Assembly (NCBI GenBank): GCA_947564465.1 | Contig: CANOCV010000005.1 | Span: 18,816 to 82,815 of the forward strand | From: an uncultured Roseburia sp. | Lineage (GTDB): Bacteria; Bacillota; Clostridia; Lachnospirales; Lachnospiraceae | Length of the DNA stretch: 64,000 nucleotides | Direction: 5' to 3' | In this document: positions 52,404-61,483 of the stretch, piece by piece | Position numbering within the stretch: position 1 is the first letter of the stretch | Layout of the letters: each line of letters opens with the position of its first letter | Made by a program: the position numbers and the translations under genes | The notes under the pieces: generated by a model | Seen by the model: only the letters and a program-made list of their open reading frames with translations | What the model was told of the DNA's origin: nothing | Databases searched by the model: none

Positions 52404-55400
52404 TCAATTATTTTCAAATATTTCTGTCAGGAACTGATCATAATCCGCCATCCAGTTTCCCATGCTGCCAAATCCATGCCCCCAATTCTCAAGCACCAGG
52501 CGCTCTACCGGTTCCCCTGCATTTTCTAGCATAGAAAACTGCGCTTCAAACTGTCTGTAAAACGGGTCATTTGTCCCATAACAATAATAGGTCGGAGGAA
52601 GCCCTTCGCTCTCGCTTCGGAACTGAAACGCGCCGCCCGCGCATATGACTACGGCCCCTTTTATGAGAACGCCCTCTGCCGCCGGATAGAATGTCACATA
52701 TGGCCTGAAATCCGGATCGTCAAAATAGCTGCCGTTGTTTTGCGTGTAAACAGTTGTGGCAGGCGCTTTCCCTTCCTCCCACACATAAAGAACCTGCTGC
52801 CTGTCCGGAGTGGGAGATGCTGTCAGAAGTGTATTTTTCTCTTCCGCTTCCTGTGCGCCAGCCTGTGCCTCCCAAAAAGCCACGGCATCCTCTATCCAGC
52901 CGTCCGCCACGGTTCCCGTTCCCAAGCCGAATCCATGCCCTAACCCCTCGTAAGCATGAAATTCCGTCGGTATCCCAAGCGAACTTAGTTTCGCAAGCCT
53001 TGACTCCATCGTCCTGTAATCCGCAATGCCGTCCCTTGTGCCCACGCAGGCATAAGTCGGCGCGTCATTCGCGGATGCGTCCGTATATCCCGTGTACTGC
53101 ATAATGACTGCCGCCGCCTGCGGAATGTCCGGCCTCCCGTAATTTGCCGGTCCGTACTGCGCATTCCCAAGCGTTGCCGCCATCCTCGCGCCGGCAGAAC
53201 CGCCCCAGAGCGAATAACCCTCTGCATCTGCGCCAAGCTCCTCTGCATGGTCATTGACATACGCGATCGCCCGGGCCAAATCCTCATACGCAGAATCCGG
53301 GCGGTAAATCAGCGCAAAGGCATGGTATCCTTTTTTGCTTATCTCAAGCGCGTGAGGGAAGCTGTCATGCATGGCCCCCACATAGACGAATCCGCCTCCC
53401 GCATTTAAGATCGCGTATTTCGCCCCCGGCTTTCCTTTAAAATAAAACAGCCCGGTATCCCGTTTTTCGGGATTCGCCTTCATTTCCTCCTCTGAATAAA
53501 TCCGGTGGAAGATCTGCTCCCCGTCTTCGGAACGCGACTTTAAATCATTGACAACCTCGACTGTTTTTTCAGCCTTTATGTTGCTGTACCATGTGTAAAC
53601 GCGGCTGCTGCTGATTTCATCAAGCGTCATGTCGCCCGTTACCGCGCGGTCAACCGGGAACAGCAGCCTGCCGAAATCCCCGAATGCCGGATCATTTATA
53701 ATTTCTGATACCGTAGTGTCTTTTGTCACTTTCCCTGGGTCAGACGGTTTTTCCGTATCCGTCGGTTTCTCTGGTTCTGTGGGCTTCTCCGGCTCCATCG
53801 GCTGTTCGGAAACAGATTCTACCGTTACGCTGCAGGCTGCGCGGACATTATTATGTGCGGATGCCGTGATAATTGCCGTCCCATCTGCAACCGCCTTTAC
53901 TGTTCCATTATTTGAAACTTCGGCCACCGCCTGGTTTGATGACGACCACCTGACTGCCTGATCCGTTGCATTGGACGGATTCACTGTGGCAATCAGCCGC
54001 TCTTCGCCCCCTTGCTTTAAGTTAAGCTGTGTCTTGTTTAATGCCACGCCGGAAACAGGCACTGTGTTTTCTGATACTTTAACAGTACAGGAAGCCTTTT
54101 TCCCGGAACCGTCCGCCGCAGTCACCGTGATTTTTGCTGTTCCTGCAGAAACAGCGCGGATTACGCCTTTTTTGCTCACCGTGGCCACTTTGCCATTGCC
54201 GCTTTGATAAGTTACTTTCTTCATGGACGCTCTCCTGGGGGATATGGCCACTTTCAATGTAAATTTCTGCCCCGTTGTTAAGGAAATGGATTTCTTATTC
54301 AGTTTAATTTTACTTACCGGCGTTCCCACGATAATCCTGCATCCTGCTTTTGTTTTTGTGCCTTTCACCTTTGCGGTGATGACGGTTCTGCCTTTCTTTT
54401 TGGCTGTAACTTTACCGGTTTTTGACACAGACGCGATCTTCGGATTGCTAACCTTCCATTCCACGCCTTTCTTTTTGGCCGCCCGTTTCAAATTTGTTTT
54501 TAATTTTACGGTTTTTCCCTTTTTCAGGGTATATACGGATTTATTTAACGCAAGGGAATACTTCGTTTTTTTCTCTGACGCTTTTTCCTGCGCAAACAGC
54601 CATCCCATAATTTCTTTATCCCTGCAGAACAAGTACCCGCCGCCATGCTGGTAGGTGACCCCGGTTCCTTCAAAATAGGATTCCCCTTTTACATCCAGCG
54701 CCAGCAGGTTCCCTATTTCTTTTTCTGGCAGCCCCTGCTTTTTATAAATATCATGCAGCTTCTTATACGCGTCTTTAAACGGCTTTGACGAATAATATTC
54801 GTCATCTTCGCCGATTACGAAATACAGCGGCGTTTTTGCCTTTGTGACCGGCTCGTATTCCCCGTCCCACTGAGAGCTGCACATGAGCGCCCCGGCAAAC
54901 AGCTCCGGCCGCTTTGCCAGGACAAGCGACAGGGTCTCGCCTCCGCCGGAATAACCGTTAATATATACCCTGGCAGGATTGACCGGATAATTATCCAAAA
55001 AATATTCCACCAGCGCAATCGTCTGGTCCGCGCTAGTTTCTTCCCAGTCCTCTAACTGCGGGGCAAGGATGATCATGTCTTTGTTATATTTCTTCGCTTC
55101 AAACGCAAAATCCTCTGTCTTAAGGTTTTCCGCCACCCCCTGAAAATACAGGCCCTGATATCCCGGAAGCGTCACGTACAGAGCCATTTTCTTCCTGCCG
55201 TCATAAGACTCCGGGAAATAGGAATGATAATGAATATCCCCGTCTTTTGGGGAATGGTAGACATTATCCACCCGAAACCCCCGGTATTCTTCCGTCCCCT
55301 GCGTCACGGTCCCCCTGCCTGATTTTGCATAAACCGGGCTTCCAAAACAGAATGCCATCAGGCAGAACGCTGCCATGGTTATGATAAGAAAGAATTTTCT

Positions 55401-55412
55401 TTTTTTCTCCAT
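52404..55412 (-). CDS. Secreted multi-domain esterase with Ig-like domains
   Basis: This is a 1002-residue protein. Signal peptide 1-29; an alpha/beta hydrolase at about 45-275 (nucleophile Ser155 in GYSGGG); three Big_2 domains at about 285-530; and a PTEPEKPTDTEKP linker. A second hydrolase of the HSL/BD-FAE type follows, with NAGGGF, the nucleophile in GGSAGA, acid in GTRDGIAD and His in GLGHGFG. The C-terminal 140 residues look like a third hydrolase missing its middle: ICAGGAFQFRS joins directly to CYGTNDPFYRQ and ENWGHGFG. It probably de-esterifies plant or host polysaccharides. The ribosome site for ATG 55412 is loosely spaced (GGGAGG, 11 bases). It lies 29 bp after the alcohol dehydrogenase. 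Confidence 0.83.
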   Translation of the reverse strand: MEKKRKFFLIITMAAFCLMAFCFGSPVYAKSGRGTVTQGTEEYRGFRVDNVYHSPKDGDIHYHSYFPESYDGRKKMALYVTLPGYQGLYFQGVAENLKTEDFAFEAKKYNKDMIILAPQLEDWEETSADQTIALVEYFLDNYPVNPARVYINGYSGGGETLSLVLAKRPELFAGALMCSSQWDGEYEPVTKAKTPLYFVIGEDDEYYSSKPFKDAYKKLHDIYKKQGLPEKEIGNLLALDVKGESYFEGTGVTYQHGGGYLFCRDKEIMGWLFAQEKASEKKTKYSLALNKSVYTLKKGKTVKLKTNLKRAAKKKGVEWKVSNPKIASVSKTGKVTAKKKGRTVITAKVKGTKTKAGCRIIVGTPVSKIKLNKKSISLTTGQKFTLKVAISPRRASMKKVTYQSGNGKVATVSKKGVIRAVSAGTAKITVTAADGSGKKASCTVKVSENTVPVSGVALNKTQLNLKQGGEERLIATVNPSNATDQAVRWSSSNQAVAEVSNNGTVKAVADGTAIITASAHNNVRAACSVTVESVSEQPMEPEKPTEPEKPTDTEKPSDPGKVTKDTTVSEIINDPAFGDFGRLLFPVDRAVTGDMTLDEISSSRVYTWYSNIKAEKTVEVVNDLKSRSEDGEQIFHRIYSEEEMKANPEKRDTGLFYFKGKPGAKYAILNAGGGFVYVGAMHDSFPHALEISKKGYHAFALIYRPDSAYEDLARAIAYVNDHAEELGADAEGYSLWGGSAGARMAATLGNAQYGPANYGRPDIPQAAAVIMQYTGYTDASANDAPTYACVGTRDGIADYRTMESRLAKLSSLGIPTEFHAYEGLGHGFGLGTGTVADGWIEDAVAFWEAQAGAQEAEEKNTLLTASPTPDRQQVLYVWEEGKAPATTVYTQNNGSYFDDPDFRPYVTFYPAAEGVLIKGAVVICAGGAFQFRSESEGLPPTYYCYGTNDPFYRQFEAQFSMLENAGEPVERLVLENWGHGFGSMGNWMADYDQFLTEIFENN

Positions 55413-55441
55413 TCTTCCAGCCACCTCCCGTCCTGTAAAAT

Positions 55442-56542
55442 CTACCGCATGCACGCCTTGACCATGCTTATGACCTCTTCCTGCTTTAACACAGTTTCCG
55501 CCGGGACCTGACGGATTTTTGCCTCGTCCGCGTCCCCGTCAAAATACATGTCAATCCCCAGCTCCTCAAACAGCCTGACCATCCTGTCTGCCGATTCTTC
55601 CACGCTCCCTTCGTATCCAAACGCATCCTTGAAATAAGCGCGGATTTCTTCTCCATGATAAGCCGCCATTGCCTTTAAGAAGCGCGGGAATAACGTGGTA
55701 AGGCTTTTGCGGTAAGATGCTGAAAACAGCGCCTCCGGAATAAATTCCGCCTCATAAATGTCATAGCTGTAATTCTCCTCTTTCCCAATCCCGAGCCTTC
55801 CGGATGTCGCAATCGATGCCCCATATAAAATGATCCCCCTGGCATCCAGATCGTCTGGATGTTCCTTTAACTGCCTTGTGGCTTTCAGCACGTTTCGGAT
55901 GACGGAGATTCCCACGTCATAAGATATGGGGTTTTTATCGCCGATTGTGGACGCGGAAAGCTGGACAAGGGTCACGAGCCCGGTATAAGCCGTCATTTCC
56001 TGCCCGAGCGACAGCGAATATTTCGGCGCAAGAACCGCGTAATCCGCGGCAATCCCGTAAGCCGTGCCAAAATCACCCGTCCTGGAATCCACGGAAACGG
56101 CCCCAAGCCCGTACTCGGAACCGCTGGACGGATACGTCGGAATCAACAGGAGCGGAAGCTTTTTTAACCCATATGGGTTCTTTTTGCCCTTTACAAAATC
56201 CCATAAATCTTCCGTATGGCAGGCGCCAAACGCGATCAGCTTCGCGCAGTCCATCACGCCGGCTCCCCCGGCCCCGATTACAAGGTCAACCTGATTTTCT
56301 TTTGCCATGCGTATGCCCTCTTCAACCGCCGCGCGCTCACGGGAAGAACCTCCCGCCTCGTATAGCGTCCCGCCGCTTTTTGCAATGGCATCTTTTACGT
56401 CATCATAGCAGCCGTTCTTTTTTACGGAACCGCCGCCATAGACAAAAAGCGCTTTTTTCCCTGCCGCAAGCTCCTGCAGATCCCTGGCCGGGTCGTTCCG
56501 AAATAATAATTTTGTATCATTTCTTAATTGAAAATCTTTCAT
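55442..56542 (-). CDS. Iron-containing alcohol dehydrogenase (YqhD/butanol type)
   Basis: This 366-residue NAD(P)H-dependent oxidoreductase is of the Fe-ADH family. It shows FVYGGGSVKKNG (dinucleotide-binding), GAGGAGVMDCAKLIAFG (the family's GGGS-D-AK motif, slightly changed), and IPTYPSSGSEYG. The usual metal-binding histidines in the second half are poorly conserved; AYHGEEIRAYF is the nearest candidate. The metal may therefore be absent. It probably reduces aldehydes. GGAGG lies 10 bases before the ATG. It sits between the esterase and the flavodoxin-like reductase. Confidence 0.83.
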   Translation of the reverse strand: MKDFQLRNDTKLLFRNDPARDLQELAAGKKALFVYGGGSVKKNGCYDDVKDAIAKSGGTLYEAGGSSRERAAVEEGIRMAKENQVDLVIGAGGAGVMDCAKLIAFGACHTEDLWDFVKGKKNPYGLKKLPLLLIPTYPSSGSEYGLGAVSVDSRTGDFGTAYGIAADYAVLAPKYSLSLGQEMTAYTGLVTLVQLSASTIGDKNPISYDVGISVIRNVLKATRQLKEHPDDLDARGIILYGASIATSGRLGIGKEENYSYDIYEAEFIPEALFSASYRKSLTTLFPRFLKAMAAYHGEEIRAYFKDAFGYEGSVEESADRMVRLFEELGIDMYFDGDADEAKIRQVPAETVLKQEEVISMVKACMR

Positions 56543-56594
56543 CTGCCCGTTTCCTCCAATTTTCCATATGCTTCATCTGCTGGCGATTCACTTT

Positions 56595-57044
56595 TCAGAT
56601 CCCTTTTCCAAGCATTCCGGCCTCTTTTTTATCCGTTGCCATTCCCGCATACTCCATCCCGTAGAGTTTTGCAAAGCGTTTCATCGTGTATTCTCCCGCT
56701 TCCATCATCCATTTTTCAGGAGCCGCGCCCTGGAACAGGAAATATAATTTCCGTCCTGAAAACTCGCCGTTTTCCACCTTCCCATAAAACCGGTCCAGCA
56801 CGTTGCGCACGGAGCCGCAAATATTGTGCCAGTACAGCGGCGAACCGATCGCGATGACTTCCGCTTTTTTCATTCTGGCAATCACCTCGTCAAACTGGTC
56901 GTCCGCAAATGACTGGCCATAGCTTCCAATCCTGTAATCCGTCAGGTTTAATGTTTCATATTCTTTTCCTTTCAAAAGCGCTTCTGCCAGCGCAGCGGTG
57001 TTCCCGTTTTTGTTCGGGCTTCCGTTGATAAATAAAATATTCAT
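56595..57044 (-). CDS. Flavodoxin-fold NAD(P)H-dependent oxidoreductase
   Basis: This 149-residue cytosolic FMN-binding protein belongs to the NADPH-dependent FMN reductase/flavodoxin_2 group. The N-terminal phosphate loop is INGSPNKNGNTAAL, and AIGSPLYWHNICGSVRNVLDRF is the flavin-contact motif. It probably transfers electrons from NAD(P)H to quinones or other acceptors. ATG 57044 has GGAGG 7 bases upstream. The longer ORF to 57152 crosses a hairpin-rich spacer and is not supported. Confidence 0.88.
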   Translation of the reverse strand: MNILFINGSPNKNGNTAALAEALLKGKEYETLNLTDYRIGSYGQSFADDQFDEVIARMKKAEVIAIGSPLYWHNICGSVRNVLDRFYGKVENGEFSGRKLYFLFQGAAPEKWMMEAGEYTMKRFAKLYGMEYAGMATDKKEAGMLGKGI

Positions 57045-57093
57045 TTGCCTTCCTCCTTTTTTAATGTAACGCCCCCTCGCTTCGGCGGCATTT

Positions 57094-57180
57094 GTCATAA
57101 GGAGGGACCCGCTTGCGGGAAGATTCCTTATGACGTATTCATCGGAAGGCATCTTTAAAAATGCTTCGCATTTGCCTTCC
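57094..57180. repeat. Cluster of hairpins before the flavodoxin-like gene
   Basis: Two neighbouring inverted repeats are present. GTCATAAGGA / TCCTTATGAC (57094-57134) encloses CCCGC.GCGGG, and GGAAGGCA / TGCCTTCC (57144-57180) encloses AAATGC.GCATTT. The context GGAGGAAGGCAAATG occurs twice, at about 57046 and 57173, suggesting a local duplication. Confidence 0.6.
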
Positions 57181-57186
57181 TCCTCT

Positions 57187-57966
57187 TTACATGCACTCTT
57201 CTAAGATTTCAAGCACTTCCTCCCTGGAAAGTTTTTTACAGCAGCCTGCGGTAAGATTGCAGGTGTCCGCAACTTTTTTCAGCATCTTTTTGTCGGTAAT
57301 CCCCATCTGGGCAAACGTGGACGGAAGCCCGATTTCCTTTACGAAATCAGCAAGCGCGTCTATGCCCGCTTTTGCCAGCTCCTCTTCGGTTTTCCCTTCC
57401 GCCGGGATCTCCCAGACTTTTTCCGCCATGCGTGCAAACTGCCCAATGCTGTCTTTATAAATATGGCGGTAAAGGACGGGATGGATCACGACGAGCCCCT
57501 GACCGTGATTGCAGTCCGTATAGGCCCCAAGCTGGTGCTCAATCTGATGCGCCTGGAAATCCGTCACCTTCCCGATTTTTAAGATACCGTTTTCTGCCAT
57601 GGCGGACGCCCACATCAGTTCCGTCCTTGCTTCTTTATCGTTTATGTCTTTTAACAGCAGACGGATATTGCGGATGACATTCCGCATGACGGCTTCCGCG
57701 ATTTCATCCGACAGGGTAATCGTTCGCGGCGAGCCGAGATACGTTTCCATGCTGTGGCTTAACGTGTCAAACGCCCCGGAAATCACCTGTTTCGCCGGAA
57801 GCGACATCGTATTTGCCACGTCAAGCACGGCAAATTCCGCATGCGCCCCAAGAACGCCCGCTTTTTCTTTCGTATCCTCATTCGTAATCACCGCGCCGTT
57901 ATTCATCTCCGCCCCTGTCCCGGAAGCAGTCACGATGGCGCCCATCGGGATGCAGTCTGTTCCAGC
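57187..57966 (-). pseudogene. Iron-containing alcohol dehydrogenase, C-terminal two thirds
   Basis: About 260 codons match a second Fe-ADH. The frame opens in the family motif CIPMGAIVTASGTGAEMN and includes the metal-ligand type regions DTLSHSMETYL, DFQAHQIEHQLG and DCNHGQGL. The N-terminal nucleotide-binding third is missing. The frame begins after a TGA inside a broken MATE gene, so a deletion has fused the two. The ATG at 57945 is internal to the domain and has no proper ribosome site. Confidence 0.8.
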
Positions 57967-57989
57967 GCAGCCGGATCATTTCATCTTCA

Positions 57990-58285
57990 TGGGCTAAAAT
58001 GTATAACACAACGGAAGCGCTGAACGCATTGGTTCCCACAGAAAGACTGGCAAACAGATTGACAAACAGACCGACCAGGACTGAATTGCTCCCAACCGCT
58101 GCCAGGGCTCCACTCTCTGCAAAACGCCCCGCAACCGCAACGTCTGCAGAATTGAACAACTGCTGCAAGATACTGCTGGCCGCAATGGGCAGTGCAAAGA
58201 AAATGATTTTTTTCATCAGGGGACCATGAAGCATATCCAGCGCTTTTCCGCTGCTCAGGTCCGGCTCTTTTTCTTCATTCATCAT
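57990..58285 (-). pseudogene. MATE efflux transporter, N-terminal fragment
   Basis: About 95 residues match a MATE family N-terminus: MLHGPLMKKIIFFALPIAASSILQQLFN in part, then DVAVAGRFAESGALAAVGSN and LFASLSVGTN. After that the ORF runs out of frame into the alcohol dehydrogenase fragment. At least ten helices are missing. AGGAGG precedes the two starting ATGs. The deletion end point lies between about 57966 and 58030. Confidence 0.75.
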
Positions 58286-58346
58286 CCCTCCTAATAATCC
58301 TATTTGGTTCTTTTTTATTATAAGTCAAACGAAACCTTGAACGAAG

Positions 58347-58475
58347 TTAGCAGCATTCCTGAAATAAATTGTTGTACCAAATGAAAGTACCGATGCCAGC
58401 ACATACAATCAGCGATAATATAGAGGTTATCGCAATTATAATAATTTTCCTTTTTAAGGACTTTGATTTACTCAT
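58347..58475 (-). CDS. 42-residue single-helix membrane peptide
   Basis: A small ORF has AGGTGA 6 bases before its ATG. It encodes a basic start (MSKSKSLKRK), one hydrophobic helix of about 22 residues, and a short tail ending NNLFQECC. It lies 60 bp after the ABC transporter in the same direction, separated by a hairpin. It may be a small accessory subunit of the transporter, or the stump of an adaptor protein that was deleted. Confidence 0.5.
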   Translation of the reverse strand: MSKSKSLKRKIIIIAITSILSLIVCAGIGTFIWYNNLFQECC

Positions 58476-58493
58476 ATGTATTCACCTTTATGC

Positions 58494-58528
58494 GCAGGCT
58501 CCGGTCAAGTATTTTGATCGAAGCCTGC
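58494..58528 (-). terminator. Hairpin after the ABC transporter
   Basis: The stem GCAGGCT...AGCCTGC contains an inner TCAA/TTGA pair. It lies just past the stop at 58537. It has no long T run, so it could be a weak terminator or an mRNA-stabilising stem before the small peptide gene. Confidence 0.5.
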
Positions 58529-58536
58529 ATTTTAAG

Positions 58537-61311
58537 TTATTCAGTTCTCAGTGCAATAACAGGGTCTTTCTTTGCGGCTTTCTTTGCGGGAAGCAAACCG
58601 CCGGTAATCGTAATCAAAATACTGATTGCAATTAGTATTACGGAAGAAATTAGAGGTAGCTGCGCTTCAAGCCCGGTGAGTCCGCTGACTTTTTCAATCA
58701 TTGAGTTAATCGGAATAAGTGCCAGCAGCGACACACCAATACCGAGCAATCCTGCACAGCAACCGATAATAAAGGTTTCCGCATCAAACACCTGCGAAAT
58801 ATTACGCCTGGACGCACCGAGCGCACGGAGAATTCCGATCTCCTTCGTGCGTTCCATAACCGAAATATGCGTGATGATTCCGATCATAATGCAGGAGACA
58901 ACCAGGGAAATCGCCACAAATACAACCAATACATAGGAAATGCCGTTAATGATTGTTGTAATAGAGGAAGTCAGCATTGCTACATAGTCGGTGTAGGTAA
59001 TACGGGCATCTTCTGCCGCGTTTTCATTATAATGTTCAATGCAGGCGGCAATTGCATCCTTATTTTCAAAGCTGTCGGTATAAATGCTGATGGATGCAGG
59101 AGCGTCATAACTAACCTTGCCAAAGGCTTTTAGATTGTCCTCGTAGGTAGACCCGACAATATATTCATCATAGACTTTCAGCAGCACCTCTTGGTCCGGA
59201 TCACTTGCGAGCCAACGTTCAAGCGCGGTTGCCATAGCCGTTTCGTCCGTTGCCATATCGCCCGCAGCCATTTTGCCTTGAGATGCTTCGGTATTGCTTG
59301 TTTCGGAATTAGTTGATGAATAATACATCATCAGCTTATAGAACGAAGCTTTTTCGGAAATGCCGAGAGAACTTAAATACTCTTTCGCGTCATTTGCTTT
59401 TGCTTCATCGTCAGGGGATTCAAATTTCATACCGGTAAGCACATTGATTTTACTATCTGCTTCCTGTGCCTTGATAACTGCGCTTTCATCCGTATGGGTA
59501 ATCACATAATCCGTAAGTTTAGAGGTGTACGCCACAGAGGTAGAAATACTTGCGTCGGCGGCATCTTCTTTCGGACGGATTACGCCGGCGATTTTCAGTT
59601 CTAGGGCATTTTCAAGCAAGTCTTCTTCGTTTAGTGTAGTGTCCTCAATATAGGTAAAAGTTCCGTTTTCTTTTTCAATATAATGATCGCAAGCAGGAAC
59701 GAGATAAAAAATGTGGTCGCAAATATCTTCATATGCAAAACTGATTTCGTCTGCATTCTCACCGTTTTCTATTTTCCGGGCAGCTGCTTCATACTGTTCT
59801 TCCGTGATAAGACCTAACTGATAAAGCGTTCCCGCTGAGATACCATTATTTTCATTCAGGACGAGAACTATCTCGTTGTATTCCTCCGGCCAAGCGCCGT
59901 AAAGAACATCATAGCTATCGATGATAACCTGACTGACCGTTTTTCCGTCTGCTCCTATCATAAGTTCGGAAAAGTTAGCAGCGCCGGAGGAAGAACTGCC
60001 GCCGAAAGCAGCCGAGCCTTTGAGTTTACTTAGAATGCCTATCTGTCCGTTGTTGCCCGTCGGAATAGAAGATTCTCCAATCTCGCTGTCACTGTCTATA
60101 AGCTTATCGTCTGCGTCATGGGAATATACGCTGAAATTCACATTGTAAGTGTAAATAATACCGTTTTCACCGAGATACTGCTGAATTTCACTGTTGGGAT
60201 TATCCAAATACTTTTTAAATTCAGTCAGATTGTTTTCTACGATATTAGAGGAAATCTTTTCGCTGGTTTCAATGTCCTTGTAATCAGCATATACGCCGAC
60301 CCGGTTTTCATTTTCGCTCTTATTTTCGCCCAATCTCTCACCCACGATTTCGTCGCGCATACCCATAGCATTTGATACATCAATCGTTTCCTCGCTGATT
60401 GTAATCGGATAGGAAGCCATCGTATCTTTCTGAACATCGGCAATATATGCGTTCATTCCCGTGGAAAGGGCAAGTATCAGGGCAATTCCGATAATACCGA
60501 TGGAGCCGGCAAAGGAAGTAAGCAAAGTGCGTCCTTTTTTGGTTCGCAGATTATTAAAAGAAAGGGACAGCGCTGTAAAGAACGACATAGAAATTTTCTT
60601 TCGCTTTTTCGATTCCGCCGGAGTTTCCTGCTCTGTATATGGATTGGAATCATCGGTAATCTGGCCATCCCGCAGTTTTACGATTCGTGTGGAATATTCT
60701 TCCGCAAGTTCAGGGTTATGCGTAACCATAATTACCAGTTTGTCTTTTGCAATTTCTTTCAGCAACTCCATAATCTGCACGCTGGTTTCGGAATCAAGCG
60801 CACCGGTAGGTTCGTCGGCTAATAGAATATCGGGATTGTTGATTAACGCACGGGCAATTGCAACACGCTGCATTTGACCGCCGGACATCTGATTGGGTTT
60901 TTTATGAATATGATCGCCAAGACCTACTTTTTCCAATACGGAAATCGCCCTTTGCTTGCGTTCTTTTTTAGAAACCCCCGCTAATGTCAGTGCCATTTCC
61001 ACATTAGCAAGCACGCTTTGGTGAGGAATCAAATTATAGCTTTGAAATACAAAACCGATGGAATTATTGCGGTAGTAATCCCAGTCTGCGTCCTTATATT
61101 TTTTTGTTGAAACGCCGTTAATTATAAGATCTCCGCTTGTATAGCGGTCAAGACCTCCTATGATATTAAGCATGGTCGTTTTACCGGAGCCACTCTGTCC
61201 GAGAATAGAAACAAATTCATTTTCACGAAAACTGATGCTGACACCTTTCAAAGCATCCTGCTTCATATCTCCGGTTACATAGGTTTTTACAATGTTTTTT
61301 AGTTGTAACAT
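58537..61311 (-). CDS. MacB-like ABC transporter (ATPase and permease in one chain)
   Basis: This is a 924-residue protein. An N-terminal ATPase (1 to about 225) has Walker A GQSGSGKTT, signature MSGGQMQR and Walker B LLADEPTGALDS. A first transmembrane helix lies near 265, followed by an extracytoplasmic domain of roughly 500 residues and three C-terminal FtsX-type helices from about 800 on (SYVLVVFVAISLVVSCIMIG onward). This topology fits the MacB/BceB-like mechanotransmission family that handles peptides or antimicrobials. AGGAGG lies before the ATG. It diverges from a response regulator/kinase pair and shares an operator region with it. Confidence 0.9.
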   Translation of the reverse strand: MLQLKNIVKTYVTGDMKQDALKGVSISFRENEFVSILGQSGSGKTTMLNIIGGLDRYTSGDLIINGVSTKKYKDADWDYYRNNSIGFVFQSYNLIPHQSVLANVEMALTLAGVSKKERKQRAISVLEKVGLGDHIHKKPNQMSGGQMQRVAIARALINNPDILLADEPTGALDSETSVQIMELLKEIAKDKLVIMVTHNPELAEEYSTRIVKLRDGQITDDSNPYTEQETPAESKKRKKISMSFFTALSLSFNNLRTKKGRTLLTSFAGSIGIIGIALILALSTGMNAYIADVQKDTMASYPITISEETIDVSNAMGMRDEIVGERLGENKSENENRVGVYADYKDIETSEKISSNIVENNLTEFKKYLDNPNSEIQQYLGENGIIYTYNVNFSVYSHDADDKLIDSDSEIGESSIPTGNNGQIGILSKLKGSAAFGGSSSSGAANFSELMIGADGKTVSQVIIDSYDVLYGAWPEEYNEIVLVLNENNGISAGTLYQLGLITEEQYEAAARKIENGENADEISFAYEDICDHIFYLVPACDHYIEKENGTFTYIEDTTLNEEDLLENALELKIAGVIRPKEDAADASISTSVAYTSKLTDYVITHTDESAVIKAQEADSKINVLTGMKFESPDDEAKANDAKEYLSSLGISEKASFYKLMMYYSSTNSETSNTEASQGKMAAGDMATDETAMATALERWLASDPDQEVLLKVYDEYIVGSTYEDNLKAFGKVSYDAPASISIYTDSFENKDAIAACIEHYNENAAEDARITYTDYVAMLTSSITTIINGISYVLVVFVAISLVVSCIMIGIITHISVMERTKEIGILRALGASRRNISQVFDAETFIIGCCAGLLGIGVSLLALIPINSMIEKVSGLTGLEAQLPLISSVILIAISILITITGGLLPAKKAAKKDPVIALRTE

Positions 61312-61351
61312 TAAACTACCTCCTGTTATTTTGCGCTCATTGTATCAAACC

Positions 61352-61439
61352 AAGATAAACTCACGGACACGCGAAGATAAACCCAAGATAAACTCGAAAT
61401 TTTTCCGAAAATACATTTTTGTTTATCTTGGCTTGACTT
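61352..61439. promoter_or_regulatory. Shared operator: AAGATAAAC boxes with 11-bp phasing
   Basis: Three direct copies of AAGATAAAC start at 61352, 61374 and 61385 (offsets 0, 22 and 33 bp). One inverted copy (GTTTATCTT) starts at 61431. The 11-bp phasing is typical of OmpR/PhoB-type regulators. The boxes lie before the ABC transporter -10 (TACAAT, about 61340) and the regulator -10 (TATAAT, about 61450). Confidence 0.7.
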
Positions 61440-61483
61440 TTGCATGATATAATAAAACAATTAGAGAACAAGGAGGGTTCGCT

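Noticed and set aside
56987..57152. Longer start for the flavodoxin-like reductase at 57152
   Set aside because: The extra residues translate a hairpin-rich spacer; ATG 57044 has a perfect ribosome site and the normal family N-terminus.
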